This document shows positions 1-5,576 of a stretch of DNA of 8,848 bases, one piece after another; position 1 is the first letter of the stretch; every line of letters starts with the position of its first letter. The translations under genes and the position numbers were made by a program. A model generated the notes under the pieces. The model was not told where the DNA came from, did no database searches, and saw only the letters and a program-made list of their open reading frames with translations. The stretch is from an uncultured Anaerolineaceae bacterium (GTDB taxonomy: Bacteria > Chloroflexota > Anaerolineae > Promineifilales > Promineifilaceae), in the NCBI GenBank assembly GCA_937967805.1, contig CALBTC010000281.1:1-8848 (forward strand), given 5' to 3'.

Positions 1-741
1 GCGCTGTTCCGCACCAGCGACGGCGGCAAAACGTGGCACGAACTGCCCGCCCTGCGCGAGGCAAAAGGGCACCTGTGGCAGCCGGGAGCCGGTGGCATGT
101 GCCTGCACACCATCTTGCAAGACCCCACCAATCCCAATCGTCTCTACATTGCCATCTCTGCCGCCGGCGCCTTCCGTACCGACGACGGCGGCGAATCGTG
201 GAAGCCGATCAACGAGGGTCTGAAATCCCCCTATGAACTGCCCGATGCCGAGGCCGAAATCGGCCACTGCGTGCACAATCTGGCCATTCACCCCTCTCGT
301 CCCGAGGTTGTGTTCATGCAAAAGCATTGGGATGTGATGCGCAGCGACAACGCTGGTGACCTATGGCATGAGGTCAGCGGCAACCTGCCCAGCGACTTTG
401 GCTTCCCCATTGCCGTCCACGCCCACGAGCCGGAAACGATTTATGTCGTTCCGATTAAAAGCGACTCCGAACATTACCCGCCTGAAGGTAAACTGCGCGT
501 CTACCGCAGCCGGACCGGGGGAAACGAATGGGAGGCGCTCACCAATGGGCTGCCGCAAAGCGATTGTTATGTCAACGTTTTGCGCAGTGCAATGGCCGTA
601 GACACCCTTGATTCATGTGGTATCTACTTTGGTACAACCGGCGGACAGGTGTATGTCTCGCCCGATTCAGGCGACAACTGGACAGCAATTGTGCACGATT
701 TGCCACGGGTCCTTTCTGTCGAGGTGCAGACATTGTCATGA
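1..741 (+). CDS. BNR/Asp-box repeat (sialidase-like beta-propeller) protein, C-terminal part
   Basis: The frame is open from the first base, so the gene begins upstream; 246 residues are visible. At least five BNR-type repeats can be seen. In-window residues 5-12 (TSDGGKTW) and 60-67 (TDDGGESW) are classic Asp boxes (S/T-x-D-x-G-x-T/S-W). Degenerate copies lie near 115-122 (SDNAGDLW), 169-181 (RTGGNEW) and 216-228 (SPDSGDNW). Between them lie strand pairs such as NRLYIAIS and ETIYVVPI, as in seven-bladed propellers of the sialidase/VPS10 type. The repeats define a fold, not a reaction. I see no residues proving sialidase activity, so a binding or scaffold role is equally possible. The end of the gene overlaps the MoaD-like gene by four bases (ATGA), which suggests translational coupling. 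I believe BNR and MoaD/ThiS genes are adjacent in other bacteria too, but this is from memory. Confidence 0.85.
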   Translation, partial: ALFRTSDGGKTWHELPALREAKGHLWQPGAGGMCLHTILQDPTNPNRLYIAISAAGAFRTDDGGESWKPINEGLKSPYELPDAEAEIGHCVHNLAIHPSRPEVVFMQKHWDVMRSDNAGDLWHEVSGNLPSDFGFPIAVHAHEPETIYVVPIKSDSEHYPPEGKLRVYRSRTGGNEWEALTNGLPQSDCYVNVLRSAMAVDTLDSCGIYFGTTGGQVYVSPDSGDNWTAIVHDLPRVLSVEVQTLS

Positions 742-1034
742 TTCGTGTTGTTCTACCGTTTCATTTGCGCACCCTGGCCAGGCAAAACAAAGAGGTGCAG
801 CTTCAGATTGACGGTCCAATCACCCAGCGGTCAGTTCTGGATGCTTTGGAAGCCGCCTACCCGATGCTGCGCGGCACCATTCGCGACCACACCACCCTGA
901 AGCGGCGCGACTTCATCCGCTTCTTTGCCGATGGGCAAGACTTGTCCCACGCCTCGCCCGATGATCCCCTGCCGGAATCGGTGGCCACAGGGGAAGCTCC
1001 TTTTCGCATCGTTGGCGCAATGGCCGGAGGTTAA
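738..1034 (+). CDS. MoaD/ThiS family ubiquitin-like protein
   Basis: This is a 98-residue protein with the features of a beta-grasp sulfur carrier. It has an N-terminal strand ([13 protein letters not shown]), a helix with the pattern [16 protein letters not shown] (33-48), a segment [13 protein letters not shown] (57-69), and a C-terminal tail ending in Gly-Gly (97-98). In MoaD and ThiS that terminal diglycine is adenylated and thiocarboxylated. The ATG at 738 overlaps the upstream TGA. The open frame runs further 5' but only inside the BNR gene, so this start is preferred. Its Shine-Dalgarno (GAGGT at 721-725) is 12 bases away and weak, so coupling with the upstream gene is likely. No MoaE, MoeB/ThiF or other cofactor gene is in view, so molybdopterin or thiamine synthesis is not shown. 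A dedicated carrier working with the BNR protein is an inference. Confidence 0.87.
   Translation: MIRVVLPFHLRTLARQNKEVQLQIDGPITQRSVLDALEAAYPMLRGTIRDHTTLKRRDFIRFFADGQDLSHASPDDPLPESVATGEAPFRIVGAMAGG
1026..1031 (+). promoter_or_regulatory. Shine-Dalgarno of the DUF1697 gene, formed by the diglycine codons of the MoaD-like gene
   Basis: The last two sense codons of the MoaD-like gene are GGA GGT, encoding the terminal Gly-Gly. Together they read GGAGGT, a strong ribosome binding site four bases upstream of the ATG at 1035. The same six bases therefore serve as the carrier's functional tail and as the initiation signal of the next gene. Confidence 0.75.
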
Positions 1035-1580
1035 ATGAACACGCACATTGCTTTGCTCCGGGGCATCAACGTGGGTGGCCACAACAAGCTGGCCATGCGT
1101 GAGTTGGTTCAGCTGCTTGAGAAACTGGGGTTGGCAAATGTGAAGACCTATATTCAAAGCGGCAATGTGGTCTTCCAAAGTAAACGTACTGACCGGGCAA
1201 AGCTGGCAGCGGAGATCAGTGAAGCCATTGGCGAAAGTCATGGCTTCACGCCGCAAATCTTCATTCTGGATAGTGAAACGCTGCAAGCGGCGATGGCTGC
1301 CAATCCCTTTCCTGAAGGTGAAGCTGAGCCCAAATCGCTCCATCTCTTTTTTCTCGATGCCGTTCCCAAAGACCCTGATTTGAGCGCATTGGATGCGGTT
1401 AAGGCAGAGAATGAACGATTTGAGTTGATCGACGATGTGTTTTATCTGCACGCCCCGGATGGGATCGGCCGTTCCAAGCTGGCCGAGCGCGTGGGCCGGG
1501 GTTGGAACGTGTCCATCACGGCCCGCAACTGGCGCACGGTGAGCAAGATTATGGAGATGGTTACGGCCGTTTCCACCTAA
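1035..1580 (+). CDS. DUF1697 domain-containing protein
   Basis: This 181-residue protein matches the usual size of the DUF1697 family, whose biochemical role is unknown. Family hallmarks are visible. The start is THIALLRGINVGGHNKLAMREL (3-24), followed by VKTYIQSGNVVFQSKR (36-51). Toward the end are the HLFFLDAVPK segment (near 107-116) and SITARNWRTVSKI (near 160-172), matching the conserved T-A-R-N-W-x-T-V near the C-terminus. The ATG follows the stop of the MoaD-like gene with no spacer (TAA then ATG) and has a GGAGGT ribosome site four bases upstream, so it is co-translated with that gene. A long antisense open frame covers most of it, but its product resembles nothing and is a codon-bias shadow. 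The stop lies about 20 bases before a small gene remnant. Confidence 0.88.
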   Translation: MNTHIALLRGINVGGHNKLAMRELVQLLEKLGLANVKTYIQSGNVVFQSKRTDRAKLAAEISEAIGESHGFTPQIFILDSETLQAAMAANPFPEGEAEPKSLHLFFLDAVPKDPDLSALDAVKAENERFELIDDVFYLHAPDGIGRSKLAERVGRGWNVSITARNWRTVSKIMEMVTAVST

Positions 1581-1587
1581 CCCCCAA

Positions 1588-1593
1588 AAGGAG
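1588..1593 (+). promoter_or_regulatory. Ribosome binding site of the eight-codon remnant
   Basis: AAGGAG sits six bases before the ATG at 1600, a near-ideal initiation signal that now serves only eight codons. Its survival suggests the coding part was lost recently, or that the short frame itself is translated. Confidence 0.55.
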
Positions 1594-1599
1594 AATAAC

Positions 1600-1626
1600 A
1601 TGACGACACTCAACGCTTATATGTGA
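1600..1626 (+). pseudogene. Eight-codon remnant resembling the start of a VOC/PhnB-type protein
   Basis: An ATG behind a strong ribosome site opens a frame that reads MTTLNAYM and then stops (TGA at 1624-1626). The first seven residues resemble the start of PhnB-like VOC proteins, which from memory typically begin M-T-x-L-N-x-Y followed by L-T-F-N-G-N-C. No continuation is recognisable in the 90 bases that follow in any frame I read, so most of the gene appears to have been deleted rather than frameshifted. The alternative is a very short leader peptide for the next gene. The match is short, so the family assignment is tentative. Confidence 0.4.
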
Positions 1627-1715
1627 CCCATAAAGAGAGCACAGCATCACGCATATCGGACTGAGCTAAAACAGGGCCTTAGTTCGATTTGACGTCATCC
1701 AGAAGGAGAGCGAGC

Positions 1716-2180
1716 ATGGCGATTCCTCCACTTTTATCGGATCTAGACGGCCGTTGGCAGGGGACCAACCGCCTTTGGTTAGATCCCAGTGAACCGGCGC
1801 GTGAATCGGCGGCAACGGCCGTTTGCCAACCCGTCGCCCGAGGCAAATTTTTTGAACTACATTACACCTGGTCCGATGAAGGGCAGCCACAAGCGGGCGT
1901 GCTGCTGCTGGGCCAGAGTCAGGGGCAGCTCACTGCCGCCTGGGTCGATTCCTGGCACATGCAGGATACAATGATGCAATGCACCGGCAAGACTGAGACA
2001 AATGGCGCTGTTTCGGTACTCGGCTATTATGCCGCCCCGCCGGACCCCGATTGGGGCTGGCGCATTACCCTCCAACCTGATTCTGCCAACCGGTTCCGGC
2101 TCATCATGTACAACATCACCCCGGATGGTGAAGAGATCCTGGCTGTCGAAGCGGTTTTTACACCTGAAGGCTCTAACTAA
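1716..2180 (+). CDS. DUF1579-like (lipocalin/beta-barrel type) protein
   Basis: This 154-residue protein is predicted to be cytoplasmic, with no signal peptide. The ATG at 1716 was chosen over an upstream in-frame start because AAGGAG at 1703-1708 precedes it by seven bases. The sequence has the alternating pattern of a small beta-barrel. It shows DLDGRWQGTNRLWL (9-22), GKFFELHYTWSDEGQPQAGVLLLG (43-66), TAAWVDSWHMQDTMMQCTG (73-91), then WGWRITLQ (113-120) and RFRLIMYNITPDGEEILAVEAVF (126-148). Conserved-looking positions are W14, G16, the HYTW motif, the W-V-D-S-W-H motif (76-81) and the final Y-N-I-x-P-x-G. This pattern fits DUF1579 and related barrel proteins of unknown ligand. It follows the DUF1697 gene and the small remnant at a gap of 135 bases, and it may share their transcript. 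It is convergent with the NYN gene, only five bases apart. Confidence 0.7.
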   Translation: MAIPPLLSDLDGRWQGTNRLWLDPSEPARESAATAVCQPVARGKFFELHYTWSDEGQPQAGVLLLGQSQGQLTAAWVDSWHMQDTMMQCTGKTETNGAVSVLGYYAAPPDPDWGWRITLQPDSANRFRLIMYNITPDGEEILAVEAVFTPEGSN

Positions 2181-2185
2181 AAAAC

Positions 2186-3031
2186 CTAATTCAAAGGCAT
2201 CTCGGCTGATGGAAAATCAGACGCTGGCCGGAAACCATTGAGATATCCGTCTTGAACTGTGCCTGTTGGCTTCACCGTATATGTATCGCCACTTTTCGTA
2301 ATGTGAACCAGTCCCAAACGTTGTGCTTCCTTAACAAAGCTTATAAATCGGCCGTAATGGGAGCCATCGGCTCTTTTATGGGCTTTCGGGTTGAAACCGC
2401 CCATATTTGCATCCATCCGGTTTTTGATACTGGCCAGTAGCGGCGGTTTGCCCCCAGTTTCCAGCTCTTTAATGGCCTGAAGCAGGGCTTCAAAAATGGG
2501 ATCCGGCAGATGGATTGTTTGTAAGGAGTTGCCGTCTAATTGGGCCAACATCTCACGGTATGAAACAAATGAATCTACTGCCCTTTTAAGCAATATGGAA
2601 GTGCAATCTTGCACCGCCAGGACAATCACTTTTTTGCCTTTGCTGCGCAGATGCTGTACCAGCGGCAAATAATCCTTATCGCCTGTCAGCAGGCCAAACG
2701 TTGTGATATTGGGACGATTGTATGAAACGGCCGTTGCCTCCACGGCAATTTGCATATCCACGGCATTCTTAACGGCTGTGTTGCCATTATGATTACTGGT
2801 ATGGGTCGTGACAAATACCGGATCAAAGTCGTTGGCCTGGAGGGGCATCAAAAAAGTCTTATGGGTCGTCCAATCGGCGTAGGCACGCGCCAGCACCACG
2901 CGGCCAAACTGCGAAAACCACGTCATTATCTTCTTGAAATTAGGACCGGACTGGCCTTGTTTGCGCAGTGAGATGGATATGTTCTCAAAGTCAAAGAACA
3001 GAGCAATATCATTTACATTGGGTTGATGCAT
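2186..3031 (-). CDS. NYN-domain (PIN-like) putative ribonuclease with C-terminal OST-HTH/LOTUS-like region
   Basis: This 281-residue protein has the LabA/NYN pattern. FFDFENI (12-18) carries the first acidic pair, D14 and E16, with N17. KNAVDMQIAVEA (88-99) carries D92, and FGLLTGDKDYLPLV (112-125) carries D118 and D120. These four acidic residues form the metal site of PIN/NYN nucleases, so it is probably catalytically competent. Residues about 175-255 form a second domain: FEALLQAIKEL, PLLASIKNRMDANMGGFNPK and SFVKEAQRLGLVHITKSGDTYTV. This fits the OST-HTH/LOTUS RNA-binding winged helix found behind many bacterial NYN domains. The tail from 256 looks disordered. AGGAG at 3041-3045 lies nine bases before the ATG. 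It probably cleaves or processes RNA, but the substrate cannot be read here. It is divergent from the DinB-like gene across a 258-base region rich in inverted repeats. Confidence 0.88.
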   Translation of the reverse strand: MHQPNVNDIALFFDFENISISLRKQGQSGPNFKKIMTWFSQFGRVVLARAYADWTTHKTFLMPLQANDFDPVFVTTHTSNHNGNTAVKNAVDMQIAVEATAVSYNRPNITTFGLLTGDKDYLPLVQHLRSKGKKVIVLAVQDCTSILLKRAVDSFVSYREMLAQLDGNSLQTIHLPDPIFEALLQAIKELETGGKPPLLASIKNRMDANMGGFNPKAHKRADGSHYGRFISFVKEAQRLGLVHITKSGDTYTVKPTGTVQDGYLNGFRPASDFPSAEMPLN

Positions 3032-3049
3032 GAGGAATTTCTCCTAAAA

Positions 3050-3101
3050 GCAAATCAGAAATAATCCTTTGAAACAGAAAATAAGATTTTTTGTGATTTG
3101 C
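3050..3101 (-). promoter_or_regulatory. Inverted repeat in the leader of the NYN gene
   Basis: GCAAATCA (3050-3057) and its exact complement TGATTTGC (3094-3101) flank 36 AT-rich bases just upstream of the NYN ribosome binding site. In a minus-strand leader they could pair to form a long-loop hairpin. As DNA they could be a spaced operator. Eight pairs in AT-rich sequence is modest support. Confidence 0.35.
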
Positions 3102-3123
3102 CTTAATTGCCAGGCAGGGCGCA

Positions 3124-3199
3124 TAGAGTAGGGAAGATTGGGCCTGTCGAGAGATAAAATGACAACTATCTCTACTCTAGAAAATTGTCAACCCAATCT
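3124..3199. repeat. Cluster of nested and interleaved inverted repeats between the divergent NYN and DinB-like genes
   Basis: Four arm pairs lie within 76 bases. TAGAGTAG (3124-3131) pairs with CTACTCTA (3172-3179). AGATTGGG (3135-3142) pairs with CCCAATCT (3192-3199). AGAGATA (3150-3156) pairs with TATCTCT (3167-3173) around a ten-base loop. TGACAA (3160-3165) pairs with TTGTCA (3185-3190). They cannot all form at once: the 3150/3167 hairpin fits inside the 3135/3192 stem, while the other pairs would give alternative or pseudoknotted forms. This could be a two-sided operator region, a small structured RNA, or the remains of a miniature mobile element. The word AGATTGGGCC also recurs in the hairpin near 8544-8599. 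Confidence 0.5.
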
Positions 3200-3212
3200 C
3201 CTGATAGTTTGC

Positions 3213-3243
3213 TTACAATTGGCTGAAGATTCTCTGATATGAT
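3213..3243 (+). promoter_or_regulatory. Possible sigma-70-type promoter of the DinB-like gene
   Basis: TTACAA at 3213-3218 and TATGAT at 3238-3243 resemble -35 and -10 boxes. The spacing of 19 is slightly long. The -10 element lies 46 bases before the ATG at 3290, which leaves a short leader with the GGAG ribosome site at 3277-3280. Promoters in this lineage are poorly defined, so this is a weak prediction. Confidence 0.3.
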
Positions 3244-3289
3244 TGGCAAAATTCCGATTTGGGAAATTCTGTTACCGGAGTAAAACGAC

Positions 3290-3781
3290 ATGGAAAACGA
3301 AGTTGCGCTAAGAAGACAATTAGTGAACCTGTTAACTGTACGACAGGCACATATGGATTTCGACGACGCCATCGCCGATTTTCCAGAGGAGCATATCAAC
3401 ACCAAGCCGGCCAACTGCGACTATACCTTTTGGCACCTGCTGGAGCATATGCGCATCTGTCAGAAGGATATCCTCGATTACATCGAATCCACCGATTACA
3501 AATGGCCCACCTTTCCCGATGACCTGTGGCCGACCGAATCGGCCCAAACGGAGTTGGCCGGCTGGCAGCAGACGATTGCCCACTTTCGCCAAGACCGGCA
3601 AAGGCTGGTAGCGATCATCAATGATCCGGAAACCGATCTCTTTGCCCCGCTGCCCAACAGCGGTGACTATCGCCACACCATCTTGCGTGAGATCAACATC
3701 ATCGCCAGCCACAACGCTTATCACACTGGTGAGCTCGGCGTTTTACGGCAAACGATGGGCTTATGGCCTTCAGGCGATTAA
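3290..3781 (+). CDS. DinB-family four-helix-bundle protein
   Basis: This 163-residue cytoplasmic protein has the size and helical pattern of the DinB/YfiT superfamily. That group of metal-binding four-helix bundles includes thiol-dependent transferases (bacillithiol or mycothiol S-transferases) as well as many members of unknown role. Likely metal ligands are visible: the first His in FWHLLEHMR (H49 or more likely H53), and the closing pair in ASHNAYHTGEL (H141 and H145, the H-x-x-x-H of the last helix). The complete triad suggests it still binds a metal. GGAG at 3277-3280 stands nine bases before the ATG. It is divergent from the NYN gene and convergent with the beta-helix gene, so it is probably transcribed alone. 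The substrate cannot be inferred from the sequence. Confidence 0.85.
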   Translation: MENEVALRRQLVNLLTVRQAHMDFDDAIADFPEEHINTKPANCDYTFWHLLEHMRICQKDILDYIESTDYKWPTFPDDLWPTESAQTELAGWQQTIAHFRQDRQRLVAIINDPETDLFAPLPNSGDYRHTILREINIIASHNAYHTGELGVLRQTMGLWPSGD

Positions 3782-3832
3782 TCTAATGACGTTAAACCAA
3801 GTTGACCCCTCATTCAATTCCTTAATCTCATC

Positions 3833-5491
3833 TCATTTCAGCACGAAAGGAATATAAATCATAAATTCGTCATCCCCGGTGGGTGGCTCCATTGGTTCGG
3901 TTATCTGGATGGTGGATGGGAACTGGTCGCTGCCGGCGCTGTTTGTGGCGGTGAGGATGACGGTGTAGCTGCCCGCCTGGCTGTAAACGTGGCTGGGATT
4001 GGCCTGCGCGCTGGTTTGGCCATCGCCAAAGTCCCACACGTAGCTGAGATTGTCACCCGTGGAGGTATTGCTGAAAACGGCCGTTGCCCCCACCTCAACC
4101 GGTCCGTTATGCATAAAGCTGGCCGTAGGTGGTGTCACGACCACATCCGTTACCAATTCAAAGGCACCGATGTCGCAGCGCCCCCCCTGCGGACGGCTCG
4201 TGCCGCGCTGGTCGGTGCTTGGGCAGGCTGGACTGCTGCCCACGGCCGCAGGATTACCGGCATTAAGCGCCGGGCTGCTCTCTGTGAGGGCATGGGTGGG
4301 TGTGGAACCACCGTTGTCTTGCAGCGGCCCAAGCAGTGGATTGATGCTGTTTTGGTCACCTGTGGCCGCAAAAGCACAGCTGGCATCGCCAGCCAGATTG
4401 TAGCCTCCAGATTGAATGCCACTGCCGGAGCAATCCTCACCATTTTGAGCCAAAATTGTATTTGATAGCTGCGTTACGCCAGCGGCATTGCGCAGGCCAC
4501 CGCCCTGGTCAGTTGCGCTATTTTCAAAGATGGTGCTGCTGTTGATGGTGAGTAAATTGTTGTTGAGAATGCCGCCACCATCACCGTTGGACACGGCCGT
4601 TTCATTGCCGCTAATCGTACTGTTACTGATATTCATGACGAAAGTGTTGTACACACCGGCCCCGCCGCGTACGATGCCGTTGCTGCTGCTGGTGTTATCC
4701 GTGATGGTGCTGTTTTGCAGCGTCAGGCCGCTGCTGCTGCCGCTGGCCAATCCGCCACCCAGATCCGCCATGTTGCTGCTGATGAGGCTGTCGCTGATCG
4801 TCATCTGGCCCAGGTTTTGGATGCCGCCGCCGACGAAGTTGGCCGCGTTGTTTTGCACGGTCACCCGCGTCAGGGTCACGCTGCCGCTGCTGTTTTCCAG
4901 GCCGCCGCCTACGCCATCAAAGATGTCGGTGGCCGTGTTGCCGCTGATGGTAACGTCTGTCAGCGTGACGGTGCCGCCATTGTTTTCCAGGCCGCCGCCG
5001 TACTCGGCGCTGTTTTGGCTTATGGTGCTGTTGGTAGCCGTGAGCGTACCGCTGTTGTAGATGCCGCCGCCTTCACCAAAGCTTGGGTTGGGAACGGCCG
5101 TATTGCCACCCACCACCACATCGTCCAGCGTTAAGTTACCCCGATTGAAAATACCACCGCCGTCATCAGCAAATCCGTTTTGCACGGCGAGACTGACAAG
5201 CGAAACCTCCACCCCGCTGGTGACCGAGATCACCCGTCCGCTGCCGCCGCCATCCAGTACGGTGCCACTTTCACCTTGCAGCGTGACCGATTTAAGAATG
5301 ACGATGTTTTCGTTAAATGTCTCTCCGGCGAGTTCAAGAACATCACCCGGAGCCGCGGCGGAAACGGCCGTAGCCACCGAACTAAAATCACAGCCCACAG
5401 CACAAACCGTCAACGTATCCGCCCGCGCCTGCCGCGCTAAAATACCAATACTTAAAATTAAGGACAGTAACAAGAATAACCGTTTGTACAT
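3833..5491 (-). CDS. Secreted right-handed beta-helix protein with choice-of-anchor-Q-like region and PKD domain
   Basis: The ATG at 5491 gives 552 residues. A TTG at 5503 is in frame, but the AAAGGA motif at 5505-5510 is too close to serve it and rather far (about 13 bases) from the ATG, so the start is not certain. Residues 1-24 (K-R-L-F, then a leucine-rich core, then A-R-A) form a signal peptide. Residues about 30-385 form a parallel beta-helix, with nine turns marked by GGG-(I/L)-x-N steps such as GGGIYN and GGGLEN. These alternate with TISxNxA strands. Residues about 386-446 (GPLQDNGGSTPTHAL to CDIGAFEL) match the end region of choice-of-anchor Q proteins. Residues about 455-532 form a PKD domain (YVWDFGDG near 484-491, then GSYTVILTATNSAG). 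The chain ends in an acidic stretch and YIPFVLK, possibly a sorting tail. No catalytic residues are evident, so a surface adhesin or polysaccharide-binding role is an inference. It is last in the minus-strand gene row. Confidence 0.85.
   Translation of the reverse strand: MYKRLFLLLSLILSIGILARQARADTLTVCAVGCDFSSVATAVSAAAPGDVLELAGETFNENIVILKSVTLQGESGTVLDGGGSGRVISVTSGVEVSLVSLAVQNGFADDGGGIFNRGNLTLDDVVVGGNTAVPNPSFGEGGGIYNSGTLTATNSTISQNSAEYGGGLENNGGTVTLTDVTISGNTATDIFDGVGGGLENSSGSVTLTRVTVQNNAANFVGGGIQNLGQMTISDSLISSNMADLGGGLASGSSSGLTLQNSTITDNTSSSNGIVRGGAGVYNTFVMNISNSTISGNETAVSNGDGGGILNNNLLTINSSTIFENSATDQGGGLRNAAGVTQLSNTILAQNGEDCSGSGIQSGGYNLAGDASCAFAATGDQNSINPLLGPLQDNGGSTPTHALTESSPALNAGNPAAVGSSPACPSTDQRGTSRPQGGRCDIGAFELVTDVVVTPPTASFMHNGPVEVGATAVFSNTSTGDNLSYVWDFGDGQTSAQANPSHVYSQAGSYTVILTATNSAGSDQFPSTIQITEPMEPPTGDDEFMIYIPFVLK
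4891..4999 (-). repeat. Internal duplication in the beta-helix gene (90-base period)
   Basis: The 19 bases at 4891-4909 (TGTTTTCCAG followed by GCCGCCGCC) recur exactly at 4981-4999, 90 bases or 30 codons away. The flanking sequence is partly alike as well (a Val-Thr-Leu-Thr strand follows both GGGLEN turns). This points to a fairly recent duplication of one or two coils of the helix rather than independent evolution of each coil. Confidence 0.6.
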
Positions 5492-5521
5492 GTCAAAATC
5501 CAATTCCTTTCATCGGCGAGT

Positions 5522-5541
5522 AAGCAGTGCAAATACTGCTT
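5522..5541 (-). repeat. Small hairpin upstream of the beta-helix gene
   Basis: AAGCAGT (5522-5528) and ACTGCTT (5535-5541) are exact complements around a six-base loop. They lie about 30 bases upstream of the beta-helix ATG and next to the 8-bp tandem repeat. There is no U-run in either direction, so it is not a standard intrinsic terminator. It could be a leader hairpin or part of a compound intergenic repeat. Confidence 0.4.
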
Positions 5542-5543
5542 TT

Positions 5544-5567
5544 CCTCTGCGCCTCCGCGCCTCTGCG
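5544..5567. repeat. Three tandem 8-bp units in the transporter / beta-helix gap
   Basis: CCTCTGCG, CCTCCGCG and CCTCTGCG follow one another exactly, then GTTAAA-type sequence. The minus strand reads as GC-rich CGCAGAGG-type words after TTAA. From memory, strings of this CGCAGAGG kind occur between genes in cyanobacteria and many other environmental bacteria, with no agreed role. The repeat ends ten bases from the transporter stop codon. Confidence 0.6.
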
Positions 5568-5576
5568 TTAAAATTC

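Noticed and set aside
831..1613. 260-codon open frame on the minus strand across the MoaD-like and DUF1697 genes
   Set aside because: Its product resembles no known family and is low in structure-like patterns, while the opposite strand carries two clearly recognisable proteins. It is a shadow of their codon use.
1627..1715. Possible remaining pieces of the VOC-like gene or another small gene
   Set aside because: The frames read here give short peptides with no resemblance to VOC proteins; only the ribosome site of the following gene is supported.
3135..3199. Miniature insertion element with AGATTGGG terminal repeats
   Set aside because: The ends are complementary but I see no flanking target-site duplication and no transposase, so it is reported only as an inverted-repeat cluster.
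3332..3724. 130-codon minus-strand open frame inside the DinB-like gene
   Set aside because: It lies antisense to a gene with intact metal ligands and a good ribosome site; the product matches nothing.
3782..3832. Search for a terminator between the convergent DinB-like and beta-helix genes
   Set aside because: No stem with a U-run is visible in these 51 bases on either strand.
4488..5060. 190-codon plus-strand open frame inside the beta-helix gene
   Set aside because: It is a proline- and leucine-rich translation of the antisense of Gly/Asn/Thr repeat codons; no ribosome site and no recognisable domain.
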